A stretch of DNA of 42,283 bases from Hyphochytrium catenoides (Eukaryota > Sar > Hyphochytriomycetes > Hyphochytriales > Hyphochytriaceae). Within the stretch, counting starts at the first letter, position 1, and each line of letters begins with the position of its first letter. Positions 1-9,914 of this stretch are shown in pieces. Made by a program: the position numbers and the translations under genes. The stretch covers positions 1 to 42,283 of the forward strand of contig FLMG01003767.1 in NCBI GenBank assembly GCA_900088475.1, read 5' to 3'. The notes beneath the pieces are model-generated. The model was not told the DNA's origin. It searched no databases and was given only the letters and a program-made list of their open reading frames with translations.

Positions 1-692
1 TCTTGACGAAGGACACGTCCCGCAGCACTCCTGCATTCTGCAAGCAGTTTATGAGAACAGGCGGGGGGAAGAAAGAGAGGGAGAGGGAGAGAGAGAGAAA
101 GAGAGAGAGAAAGCGAGAGAGAGAGAGAAAAAGCAAAAAGAGAGAAGAGGCAGTAAAGGAGAAGACGGAGTCCAAGACAAGAGAAGAACGAGATGACGCA
201 AGCTCCTGCCCTACATTGATTAGGATGTCCACTCTTCCAAAGGCGTCGATGGCGCTCTGAATCACCGCAGCGCCATTCTCTACGGAGCTTTGAGGAGCAC
301 GGGTGAGGTCAGCGTCGCCACTGTCAGGGTGAGAGAGAGAAGATATGCAGCTGAAGAAGAAGAGAGGAAGCAGAAAGGGCAAGCAATTCGAAGAGAAAGA
401 GAGGGAGAGAAGGCTGACAAACAATGGCGGGAGGACCTTACTCCGTAGTGGATCGCACTTACTCATAGTTCGCCACAGCGATGCCTCCCTTTGCCTTGAT
501 CTCTGCCACCACATCATCCGCCACTCTCGTGCTGGAGCCAGTGCCCGTGTGGCTGCTGCCCAAGTCGTTTACGACGACCTTCGCGCCTCTTGCTGCGAGG
601 TGAAGAGCGAAAGTGCGGCCGAGGCCCAACCCTGCGCCAGTAACGACGGCTACTTTGCCGTCGAAGCGAAGTGCTGACGGCTTTTGGTCCAT
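1..692 (-). CDS. HSD17B4: Peroxisomal multifunctional enzyme type 2, N-terminal dehydrogenase domain (partial)
   Basis: Minus-strand gene whose 3' part lies outside the window. Three exons were reconstructed: 463-692, 215-287 and 1-37 (incomplete), with GT-AG introns at 288-462 and 38-214. Phases join exactly. The product begins [20 protein letters not shown] and carries the short-chain dehydrogenase nucleotide-binding motif TGAGLGLG, the NDLG motif that follows it in this family, and NNAGVLRD split across the second junction. The order [34 protein letters not shown] follows the hydroxyacyl-CoA dehydrogenase domain of HSD17B4/Fox2-type enzymes, which act in peroxisomal beta-oxidation. Whether the hydratase and SCP2 domains follow cannot be seen. 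An in-frame Met also exists at 749, but 692 fits the family start better. Both introns are CT-rich on the coding strand. Confidence 0.88.
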
Positions 693-939
693 TCTTTCCC
701 ACTGGAGCAGAAGAGAAGAGAAAGAGCCTTGATGGTTGTCCCACCTCAAACAAAAGAGAGAAAGGCGCGGATCAAGCTGTTCAAGCTCTGCGATGACAGC
801 GAGGTGAGCTTATCTCTGCAGCCAGCCAGTGAACAGCTATCCTTCTTCTTCTTGGCTTTCCAAATCTTAGACCGACTCAAGATCGATCTCCTTGACTTTC
901 GATGCGTGCAAGCTCCGTTACTGTTCTCTCTTCCAGACA

Positions 940-973
<34 letters not shown>

Positions 974-1124
974 TTCTTTCTCTCGCTCTCTCTCTTTCTC
1001 CCTCTCTCTTTCTTTCTCTCTCTCTCTTTCTTTCTCTCTCTCTCTCCCCCTCTTTCTTTCTCTCTCTCTCTCTCTCTTCCTCTTTCTTTCTCTCTCTCTC
1101 TCTCTCACACTCTCTTTCTTTCTT

Positions 1125-1162
<38 letters not shown>

Positions 1163-2300
1163 CGTCTTCATCTGCATCTTTCTTATTGCTGCTGGTCACT
1201 CCAGCATCTTCAACACGAATCCTACGTTCTTCCCAATCACTCTATCCCTGATAATCACTGGGACCCTCAGTAATAATATTAATATGCCTGGCAGTTATAA
1301 GGAATAATGAGAGCATTGGCCCCTTGAAAGACTTCTCTTAACTGTCGCGGCTGTGGAATGGGCAGAAGAGAGAAAAAAAGCTTCAGAAGCAGCAGCGGCA
1401 GCAGCTGACGAAGATTGATGCAGACGTTTGCCTTGGAACTATGTACTAGGCTAGGAAGGGAAGGGAAGACCAGGCTGTCAATGGCAGAGATGCAGGATGA
1501 CAGGCAAGCTGCCTATCCTGCCGCTTCAATCGTAAAGGTAGCCAGTCATAGCTCTTTACCATGCGATAGTAGAGAAAGACTGGCCGGCGATGGCGTAGGA
1601 GGTAGATCTAGTCTTACAGCTCACAGTAGACTGTCGTGATGTTTGAAATGGCATCAGAGAAATAAGCTAAACAAACTGCGCTCCTTGAGAGAGATCTCAC
1701 CCGTACAAGGCTTGGGGATAGAACGGCGGCGGTGGAGCAGGACTGCCTCCTAAGAGAGCCGAGGAGCTACCACTGCTGTCTCTCAAGTCTTCGAACTATG
1801 CTCTGTGGAGGAGGTTTCTATCCCCAAGCACGCCGCACTGCATGTCGCATCTTCATTGCTTCACCTCTACTATGAGTGTTTGCTTTAGCCAACAACGTTT
1901 CTTTTACTTCTGGCAGCAAAGCATGACTATCAACAATGGAAGGTTGACTCACTCACCCACGGGACTAATATCTGTCATTGAGTCTACTGATCAGCAGTAG
2001 CCCAGGCGCTTCTATCTATCAATCAATCCAAACAGTCACGGTCATTGCGGCTTCTGAAGTCTCCGCATCCATCTGTCTTACTTGTTTATCTGGCAATTTT
2101 GATGAAGTCTCATGATTTAGCGCTGCTGCAGTGCATGGCAAGACGGATCAAGCTAACCTAAAGCTAACCAATAGAGAGATCATCTAGCCCTCGTGTCCTA
2201 CTATCTCATCTCTGCCCATTGCCAGCGACCTTGTAGCCCTTCTTCCCGCATTGTCATACCATTTCGTTAGACTAGTCAGCAGCTTTCCAAACACAAGCAT
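693..2300. other. Intergenic stretch with a long CT tract
   Basis: No gene supported. A CT/CTTT microsatellite fills about 928-1158. The open frames through it encode only Ser-Leu, Ser-Phe or Arg-Glu repeats in every frame and are compositional artefacts. The rest (1160-2300) is unique sequence with scattered stops in all frames. Promoter elements of the minus-strand HSD17B4-like gene should lie just right of 692, but no TATA box or other signal is evident. Confidence 0.6.
928..1158 (+). repeat. CT/CTTT microsatellite, about 230 bp
   Basis: Almost uninterrupted pyrimidine run of CTCTCT units with periodic TTTC interruptions on the plus strand. It is one of the longest CT tracts in the window and lies upstream of the minus-strand HSD17B4-like gene, so it reads GA on that gene's strand. 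Slippage variation is expected here. Confidence 0.95.
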
Positions 2301-2860
2301 CAATCCACAGCCTTCTCCTTCTCCGATGGCCAACTGGTGCAATGGCTGCACCATTCCAAGCGTCTTACAGCTAAGGACTGAGGACAGGTGGAGACCAACA
2401 CTCATCATAGGAGACTCTATCATCCTCCTCAGTGAACAATCCACAGCCTTCTCGCCTTCGCCTTCTCCAAGGCCAGCTGATGCAGTGGCTGCACCGTTCC
2501 AAGTGTCCCACTGCTGAGGACTGAGGACAGGTGGCGACCAAGACTAGGAGACTCTATCATCCTCCTCAGTGATCACTCCACAGCCTTCTCGCCTTCGCCT
2601 TCTCCGATGGCCAGCTGATGCAGTGGCCGCACCGTTACAAGTGTCTTACTGCTAAGGACTGAGGACAGGTGGCGACTAGCACTCATCATAGGAGGGAGAC
2701 TCTATCACCCTCCTCGGTCATCAATTCACAGCCTTCTCGCCTTCGCCTTCTCCGATGGCCAACTGCACCGTTCCAAGTGTCTTACTGCTGAGGACTGAGG
2801 ACAGGTGGCGACCAGCACTCATCATAGGAGGGAGACGCTGGTCATCCTTCTCCTTCTGCG
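2301..2860. repeat. Minisatellite, four copies of about 136-148 bp
   Basis: Four head-to-tail copies begin near 2301, 2437, 2574 and 2722, each opening with a variant of CAATCCACAGCCTTCTC. Shared blocks include CTGAGGACTGAGGACAGGTG and ACTCATCATAGGAG. Copies differ by point changes and small indels: the second and third carry an extra GCCTTC, and the fourth lacks about 15 bases in its first half. The last copy degenerates after about 2850. No conserved reading frame runs across the units, so this is treated as non-coding tandem repeat. Confidence 0.9.
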
Positions 2861-3658
2861 ATGGACTGACGGACGGTGTTTGTCATGCAGAAGCCCATCA
2901 TTCTTCTCAGAAAAAAGTCCACGAACACAGAGGAACCCACGCCCGCATTCTGGGTCCTGCATCCGTACGGATCCATAATAGAAAGCACTAAAGACGCTAT
3001 ATATTGCAATTTAATAGGTCAATATACGGGATAGAAGGACAGGTACGGACAATTGGCGCTATTTTTGGGACCCAGCCGCGCGCTGCTGCCGCCTCGCCTC
3101 TGTCTGTCTCATTCTTGGCGCCTGAAGCTTAGCAGCAGCCTCGCATCGCCTCTTTATCTCTCTTTGTCCGCCCCAAGCTACCGCTGTCGTACCTCCACAC
3201 CGTTCTGGAAGGAAGAGAAGCAGATTCTGCTACTAAAGAAACTCTTGTTTGTCACTGGAGGAAGGGCTTTGCCTTCTGGGTGATAGGCGAGGAATATCCC
3301 GTCAAGCCTCTTTTTAGGCAGAGACCAGGCGCCGCGGCCGCGTAACTATCAGGGTGGCGCGGTCCTTGAATGCCGGATAAAAGGACCTTTATGCCCGCAC
3401 ACCTTTGAAGAGAAAGCTGGCCTCCTCCAGCTCCTCCTCCTTTTCTGATAGTGGCAATTGCGGGCGGAGCCTCCTATGTTCAAGAGCCTTCTTCCTAGAA
3501 AGGTTTAAAATGCCTCCGTCGATCAGAAAACAGATAGAAAGATAACGACCATCACTTGAAGAGTTCTCTATCTTCTGCCTCAGGCCCATCAGCCGCCAGA
3601 GAACTGAAGTTCTTGAGCTTCTGCTTGTCCTTCAAAAACTGCAGGGAGTGGCCGCACG
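2861..3658. other. Intergenic stretch upstream of the PX-RING gene
   Basis: No gene supported. The frame of the downstream gene has an in-frame stop at 3605-3607, so the coding start is not upstream of that unless splicing intervenes. A GC-rich patch holds adjacent SacII/NotI-like sequences near 3331-3345. Promoter and 5' UTR are presumably here but not recognisable. Confidence 0.4.
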
Positions 3659-5050
3659 ATGCCTGGCATTGTGCCGCCAGTGCTCTGGCGATGGCTATCG
3701 GATCCAACTGGGAGGAATGTAGCAGGTATAGCCCAGAAGGGCGAGCCTCAGTACATCGAGAGCAATGCAAAAACCACGGTGACGCAGGCTCATGTTAGCT
3801 CACGAGGGATCTCTGGTTCCCCCAGTGGAGAGCCAACTAGAGACCCGGAGACTGTCGCCGATCTCACGCTTTCAAGCAAGAGTGAAAGCTCTACAGCAGC
3901 ACCTTCGAGTCTAGCAGCGTCTCCTCAAGGCAGGAAGAAGCCTAAGAAAGACGGGAGACATCCAGTCAGGCGGCCTCGCAACCGAAGCTTCTCCCGCCTT
4001 CTTCTACCCTCTCAAGTGGGCCGAAAACGGGCGCAAGTGACGGTAACAGTCCGGGGTGCGACATCGTATCTGAAGCAATATGCCGTCTATGACATTGATA
4101 TTGCCTGCTATCGGACTCATCTAAGCGATGAATCTTCTGCGGAGCCAGGCTCTTTGCGACGTTGGACAGTAGAGAAGCGTTACTCAGCAATGAAAGAGTT
4201 CAATGAGACGCTCTTGCAGCATCTCAGACCGTCGCACCTCTGCACAGGCACTTGCCCTGTGCTTTATCAGCATCTTCTCTATGACTTTCCTAATCAGCGA
4301 CTGTTCCGTCGCTCTTGGAAGGCTTCAGTCATCAAGAGGCGGATCATCTCTTTGCAGAAGTACCTGGATGCCCTCATGTCGATCCTAAACTCTGAAGCTT
4401 TCTATCGCTGCTGCATTGGTTCCGAGATCTTCAACCTTGTGGCAGACTTCCTTCAGAGCGATGGATGCTGTGCAGACTCTAGCTCCGGATCCTCAAACAA
4501 GGCTAGTCCTGCCTCATCTCCTTCCGAGACGGAGGAAGGTGTAGTACCATGCCATGACGAGAAGTCAGTGTCGGGGGCACTTCCAAAGGATGAAGGCCTG
4601 AAGATTGATATGCTCATACCTCCTGCGCTCCTTGCTGGAGAGAAGAGAGACAGTACCGGGCGCTGTCTGTGCTGCAAACTCTCTCTTGAGGACGTCCTTC
4701 CTGCTCATGCATCAGGCAAGCTAAGGAGCAGGGTTGGATCACGTCGCAGTATGGCACCAAATGGCAGTACAAGGAATGGCAGTGCGAACGCTGCAGCGGC
4801 AAGCCCCTGCTTTAGCTCTGGAGGAATAGAGACACACTTCGTCTCGTCAGGGAGCTTTTCTCTCTCTCAAGGCCTGGAAAGTATATCTTCGGTGGAGTGT
4901 GGGCTTTGTCACAGTGATCGCGACCTCATCACTACGCGTTTGCCTTGTGGTCATTACTTCCACGACGAGTGCATTTTGGAGTTCTTCACCTCCGCGAGTG
5001 ACGCAGGCAAAGAGTTTATTTGTCCTGTTTGCAATTCGACTGTATCCTAG
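3659..5050 (+). CDS. PX domain and RING-H2 finger protein
   Basis: Single-exon frame of 463 residues starting at the first Met after an in-frame stop at 3605. The N-terminal 120 residues are low complexity and basic (Lys/Arg/Pro/Ser). A PX (phosphoinositide-binding) domain spans about 121-268: it begins AQVTVTVRG, has the RRWTVEKRYSAMKEF segment typical of the basic pocket region, then FPNQRLF and the helix IKRRIISLQKYLDALM. A Ser-rich linker follows, with a CLCC pair near 340. The C-terminus is a RING-H2 finger with C414, C417, C430, H432, H435, C438, C455 and C458 (C-x2-C-x12-C-x-H-x2-H-x2-C-x16-C-x2-C). By family knowledge it should be an E3 ubiquitin ligase recruited to endosomal or vacuolar membranes; the target is unknown. 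A CT tract begins three bases after the stop. Confidence 0.85.
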   Translation: MPGIVPPVLWRWLSDPTGRNVAGIAQKGEPQYIESNAKTTVTQAHVSSRGISGSPSGEPTRDPETVADLTLSSKSESSTAAPSSLAASPQGRKKPKKDGRHPVRRPRNRSFSRLLLPSQVGRKRAQVTVTVRGATSYLKQYAVYDIDIACYRTHLSDESSAEPGSLRRWTVEKRYSAMKEFNETLLQHLRPSHLCTGTCPVLYQHLLYDFPNQRLFRRSWKASVIKRRIISLQKYLDALMSILNSEAFYRCCIGSEIFNLVADFLQSDGCCADSSSGSSNKASPASSPSETEEGVVPCHDEKSVSGALPKDEGLKIDMLIPPALLAGEKRDSTGRCLCCKLSLEDVLPAHASGKLRSRVGSRRSMAPNGSTRNGSANAAAASPCFSSGGIETHFVSSGSFSLSQGLESISSVECGLCHSDRDLITTRLPCGHYFHDECILEFFTSASDAGKEFICPVCNSTVS

Positions 5051-5053
5051 CCT

Positions 5054-5086
<33 letters not shown>

Positions 5087-6018
5087 TCTGCCTCTCAAGA
5101 CGCCAAACCAACGGTTTATCCAGCTTCACTCATTATATCCGCTCTCCTGCTTTCTCCTCTTTCTTTTCTCTAGAAGCGCTCGTTGTGGGCTTCAACCACC
5201 GCGAAGTGTCTCAGAAGAAACAATTCTGCGCCTCTTTCTCTCTCTCTCTCTCATTCGCTCTCTCTCTCTCCTCTATTTTACTATCCTTCATTGTCCCACT
5301 TTGGTCCTTGTGGTCTACGTTGAGGACACTTCTACCCCTTCTCTTGCCTTGCCTTGACAGGGCAAACAGCAGAGTGGGCTCTCTTTGAGCGTCACTCCTG
5401 ATAACTCCAGTATTTATTGGCTATCCATGCTACTTTGGCTTTTATATAGACAAGCAAGTGCTAATGAAGTGACAGGCGCGGTGCTGTCGGCCCGAGCCAT
5501 AGATACATATATAGATCTTTATCAGGTGTATGTCTTTCTCTATCTCCATACATGCTCTCTCTTCTCTTCGTCCCCAGAGCCTTCTTGATCTTATCGCATC
5601 TTGAGGCCTGGGAGTGCTTCTAGAAGGGGACTGAATGTCTGACTCCTGACTCGCTGCCCAACTTACCATGGCGTGGCTACTTCCTCTCCCAGATTCTGTC
5701 TCTTTCTTGGTCTCTGGCATGCTCTCCTTCTTTGACGAGCTTACTTTCGCACGCTGCTCTCCCTGTCCTGAGCTCTCCCTTCTCTCTCTCTCTTCCCTAT
5801 GTCAATGACCTCTCATCATCATCCTCTGCCTGCCTTGCCACGTAACGGATCAGAAGCCTGATAGCCGTTAGCAGTCGCCTAGATCCCATTCCAATGATCT
5901 TCATCAGCAGAAAGAGCTGCAGAAAGCTTCAGAAATCGACCATGATCTCAACCGATAGTCTCCTTTCTTCCCTCATTCTCTCCCTCATAGACATTGATCG
6001 AGCTCTGTCGAAAAAACG
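5051..6018. other. Intergenic / 3' UTR region with CT tracts
   Basis: CT runs at about 5053-5084 and 5232-5272 follow the PX-RING stop codon. The remaining sequence up to 6018 is pyrimidine-rich on the plus strand and has no frame with recognisable domains. The frame at 5894-6394 overlaps the RS-protein gene in another phase and looks like its shadow. Confidence 0.55.
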
Positions 6019-7868
6019 ATGGGACGATCTCCATCGCCATCAGGGTATAGAAGGCGGTCGAGGAGCCGGAGTTTACGCAGTGGGAGCCGCCGGGTGTCAA
6101 GGAGGGAACGTAGCAGCTCAAGAAGTCGCAATGACCGGTACGGAAGTTCTTCTCATCGCCAGCGATCAAGATCAAGAAGCCCCAGAAGAGATAGAAGGCG
6201 GCGATCCCCTTCTTCTGACTCTACCCGCTCATCCAGAAGAGATAGAAGGCGGCGATCCCCTTCTTCTGATTCTCCCCGCTCTTCAAGGCGCAAAAGGTCC
6301 CGGGATCGTGGAAGTGGAGAAGACCGACACCGCCAGAGAGGTAACTCTACCTCGCGCACTACAAGGCAATCTCAAGACTCTTCTAAACTCCTGAAAAGAA
6401 GGGATAAGGCGGATGCTGATAGAGAGCAATCAGCAGCGAGCTTCTCCTTTAACGCAGTGATGCTGTCAGAACGGCTTCATGAGATCAGCAACATGCGAGC
6501 CAGAGACGAGAAAGCAGTGGAAAGAAAGTTGAAGCAGCTGAATGAGATATTGCATCCAGACTTCGCGCTGTACAGTCTCCAGGACGGACGGAAGCTCCTA
6601 GAAAAGGCTGACTTTGAGACCAGGTAGACCCTTTGCCTCTCTTTGCAAGCAGCAGCCGGCTACCTCCGTCCCGCTTTGCCGATGTCTGCCCTTCCCTTCT
6701 TCTTTTGGAACCCAAGCGGTCTCTTTCCATCTTGTCTTCGTTCTCGACGTCTGGCCTTTTATTCATTAGTCTTCCCTTCTTTCACTCCCACCTTTCTTTC
6801 TTCGTTCCATTCCCCTATCTGGCTCTTGGGTCAAGCCGGGGCCTTCATCAACGGATCCTCTCTTTCTCAGATTCGTCTCTTTCTCTCTCTCTCACACACT
6901 CTCTCTCTCACTCTCTCTCTCTCTTCGCCAACGCTCACTCTATGTACAGCTCGCTCGCTCCCTTCTCCCTCTTTTGCCCTCTCGCTCTCTTGTCCTTTAA
7001 TAAGCCATATTACCCCTCTCTGCTTTGCGCTTGGCCTCAACATCTCTCTCGTTCTCCCCCTTCTCCTTCTACGCTTCCTTGCTCTCACTCCTAGTATTGT
7101 CGAACTCCTTTGTGTTCTATCTCGTTGTCCTCGCCTATCTCTGGTCTGCACGTCAGCCACTCTCTTCGATTCCTGTCGTCTCTTACTCTTGGTCTGTTGT
7201 TTATTTTTCTCTCGCTCAAGCCTTCGCTTATCTGTCCTCTTGCACTTGTGTCCTCTAGGTTGGACATGTACCCTCGTTGTGGTCCGTTCATTAAGTTCTC
7301 CCTTTTTCCTAGTTTATCGCTTACGTCTCTGGCTACGCCTCTCCTCAAACCAAGTCTACTTCATCCATCTAGTTCTAACATGAACCCGCACTCTTTTCCC
7401 GTTGACCGTCTTCTTCCCCTCAGAATGCGGAAGCGCTTCATGAACAGTCCAACAATGTCTGAGAACATTCTCAAGAGGTTGTTTGTCGAAGACATCCAGG
7501 TACGCTAGCTCCGTTGTGTCAATTCTTCAAGAAATATAGAACCCTGAATCTCATCCCTACTTTGAACTTAGGATCCGTCTACCACGTACGCAATGGACTT
7601 CTTTGATTATAAAGACATTGTGGATGAGCTCGAGGACGGCTTTCAAAGTGGCTGCAGGATATGGCTGCTGGGGGCAAGGGGAAACTTAATCATTAGCATC
7701 TACGAGGGAGAAGATGAGGATCTAGTTGGTCGAGAGGAAAGCAAGGGAGAGAAGGATCTCCTAAGTCTCGATTATGTGAGGGAAGGGCTGAAGCGACTAG
7801 GTCTGGACACGGAGAGAGATGTCCGGTTGCATTACAACGACTATCACAATATAGAAACCATCGGGTAG
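6019..7868 (+). CDS. RS-domain (arginine/serine-rich) protein, unknown family
   Basis: Three exons: 6019-6623, 7424-7499 and 7572-7868. Introns of 800 and 72 nt have GT-AG ends, phases match, and the product is 325 residues. Residues 1-125 are an RS domain with many SR/RS dipeptides, as in splicing factors and related nuclear speckle proteins. The rest is non-repetitive and includes a helical stretch beginning SFSFNAVMLSERLHEIS, the acidic segment EGEDED, and a C-terminus ending DYHNIETIG. I do not recognise the C-terminal domain. A nuclear RNA-processing role is suggested only by the RS domain. A 17-codon block is tandemly duplicated inside the RS region (51-nt period from about 6184). The first intron is pyrimidine-rich on the coding strand. 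Confidence 0.7.
6624..7423 (+). other. 800-nt pyrimidine-rich intron of the RS-domain gene
   Basis: Donor GTAGAC after CAG at 6623 and acceptor CCCCTCAG before 7424. The plus (sense) strand is strongly CT-rich throughout, with CT runs near 6875-6925. The overlapping open frames of 100-246 codons in this interval are Ser/Leu/Phe-rich, overlap in several phases and have no domain, so they are read as intronic. Confidence 0.65.
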
Positions 7869-8085
7869 TCTAAATGCCCAAAGTAAATGAGGCCTCTTAG
7901 AGCTTGTGGGCCGCCTATCCAGCTCCTTCGCCGTGCGTCTGAAAGTTCCTTACAGCTTGGGTACAAGCTGGCCTGCTCAGTCAAAGTCTGTTCTACTAGC
8001 TGCTACTGCTCCTGTAAGGACAGTGCTGCAAAGCAGTCCGTTTGACTCCCGTAAGAAAAATCTCTGCTAACCATTGCGGGTCATC

Positions 8086-9140
8086 TCAGTTTGATAATAA
8101 GGTCCGGCGTCGCGAAGTGTGAGAGTGTGAGGAAACGTCGACCCGGATGCGCATCAGGCACTCATGAGATGTGAGTGTAGATAGGTTTTCTTGAAAAGGG
8201 ATTCTCTGATGTAAGCCCTTTTTGGCGTTTTTTCCCTCAGCATCAATACTCATATCAGTGGCAAGCTGAGTCCTGAAGAACATAGTCGTAGACCTATTGC
8301 TACGTAAGAGTTCAGGTGGAGTACCTGGCCTCCTCTTCCTAAGATCAGCCATGGCCACCTCAAACTCCTCTAGAGTCTCTGCTCTTGCTGCCTGATAAAC
8401 AAGGGCATGTTCTGCTGCAGGACTCAGCTTGCCCCTGATATGAGTATTGATGCTGGCAACTATGTGCCTCAGACAGTATTGATGCCCGGCATGAGGTAGG
8501 CAGCTGTGTACTGCATTGATAAGCCCTGAACTATGATAGAACTAAGGCTTTCTTCATATAGAGCAAAAAACAGCCGCGGTAAGGACATTCTCTCAGCTTT
8601 GTGCTTCTGAAAGGACAGTAAGAGGCTTTTGCTGCAGCCAAAGCAGGATAGAAACCAACTCCAATAATGCTCACCTTTTCGACAGGTACGAGTGCGAGGC
8701 AGATCGGAATGATATTATGCATAGCGTCCTTCACTGATACGACAAGCAGCACTCTTGTCTTGGTCATGCCGCCCATTAGGAAGGCACATATGGTAGTCAG
8801 TGCTATTAGCGGTAAATCTGTGAGCGTCTTCTATATCTTAGCGTCCAGGGCCAGCATTGGAATGCATTCCGTCCAGGGCCGGCATTGGAATGCATTTATA
8901 AGCTGCATCAATGCAAACTGATGTTATCAGAATGGATCGAGTAAACTGATACTCTCCATTTGAGGTGCCATCAATAGCTTGAGTGAGTCTCTACCCTGTA
9001 GAAACTACTACCAGGATTGTCCATCGCGACCGACTTCAAGTAGCTTTCCCGCTTTTGAGATGTGGTACTGTAGGACCGTTCATCACCCATTAGAGTTTCC
9101 ATCATCCTCTTTCTTGCCTTTACATCTTCCACTACTGTAA
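8086..9140 (-). pseudogene. Decayed Mutator-like (MULE) transposase
   Basis: Conceptual translation of the minus strand gives a disrupted transposase. From right to left the remnants are: a segment at about 9135-8960 (reads KARKRMMETLMGDERSY) ending in a stop; then a shifted frame at about 8975-8850 with IDGTSNGEYQFTRSILI and CIDAAYK, matching the DGTF...Y...LL...D block of MULE transposases; then VKDAMHNIIPICLALV (8776-8531 frame); then, in another frame from about 8525 to 8086, GLINAV, HAGHQYCLRHIVASI and ARAETLEEFEVAM. The last block matches the YC.RH and EEF..A motifs after the catalytic core. At least two frameshifts and several stops make it inactive. A 26-bp segment is duplicated at 8843-8868 and 8871-8896. 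Confidence 0.7.
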
Positions 9141-9265
9141 TAATCCAAGCCGAAGGCTGGATTACGCACTACTTGTAGTAACGTCGGGCGAGCCCTAGGC
9201 GAAGCCTAAAGGTATTGATATTGTACTATAGCTGTCAATTCTCTGGATTCTTAGAATTGACAGAT
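9140..9265. repeat. Cluster of short inverted repeats
   Basis: Several small hairpins lie next to the MULE remnant. The clearest is a perfect 11-bp stem, CTGTCAATTCT at 9232-9242 with AGAATTGACAG at 9253-9263, around a 10-base loop. A second imperfect stem reads TAATCCAAGCC / GGCTGGATTA at about 9141-9164. They could be parts of element ends, but no matching copy on the other side was found. Confidence 0.5.
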
Positions 9266-9483
9266 AGACCAGCGATAGACCATAGGATAGACTCATAGGA
9301 TGGTGATAGTCTGTTGCTTAGCCCGTCGTCGATGTATCACGGTACGTCATGAGGGCTTACCGAGGGAGGCTTATTACAGTAGTAGCAGTAGCAGCTCGCT
9401 CCGCTGGACTTTTCGCCAGCGGAACCTCTCGACAGGTATTAGATCTACGGTAGAACTCTATTACAATGGTCACTTTTCAGCAA

Positions 9484-9914
9484 GATGGTTTCCTTGTTGT
9501 TATTTTGTTGCCTGTTTGGTGTCCAGGCAGCTGCGCCGCTGTGAGGCAGCTGTTGTTGTAAATACCTTCGCCCTCCGATGAAGGCGTACTACGAGTACAA
9601 GCTATCCAAAGCAAGCAACGTCCAGCTTCTCTCCTACCTCCTCCTCTACTCACTCCACAACCTTGCTCCACCCACTCTTGTACTTACTGCCTTTCGTCCT
9701 GCTTCTTCCTTCCTTCCTTCCTGCTGCTGTTGTCAAGTCTGATCTTCTATTCCTCCTCCTCCACCCACCCACCGACCAGCAATAGCCTCCATAGGTTGCT
9801 CTAGCGAAAGCTTCTTCAATCGTCAGAAATGATGGTTTCCTTGTTCTTGTCTCGCCTGTTTGGTGTCCAGGCAGCTGTGCAGCTGTGAGGCAGCTGGTGG
9901 TCCTGCCTTCGCCT
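9484..9914. repeat. Pair of direct repeats of about 85-90 bp
   Basis: The segment 9484-9572 and the segment 9831-9914 share GATGGTTTCCTTGTT, GCCTGTTTGGTGTCCAGGCA and GTGAGGCAGCTG in the same order and orientation, and end near CCTTCGCC. They are separated by about 260 bases. The pair may mark the ends of a small element or a local duplication. Frames across them on the minus strand repeat the peptide LTAAQLPGHQTG, which is a by-product of the duplication. Confidence 0.7.

Noticed and set aside
746-1307. Several 90-207 codon frames on both strands
   Set aside because: They are translations of the CT microsatellite (Ser/Leu/Phe or Arg/Glu repeats) open in many frames at once.
5894-6394. 166-codon frame
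   Set aside because: Overlaps the RS-domain exon in another frame; the RS reading has clear SR dipeptide structure and continues across introns.
6633-7383. Plus-strand frame of 246 codons and overlapping frames
   Set aside because: They lie in the intron of the RS gene, whose flanking exons join in phase; composition is that of a pyrimidine-rich intron.
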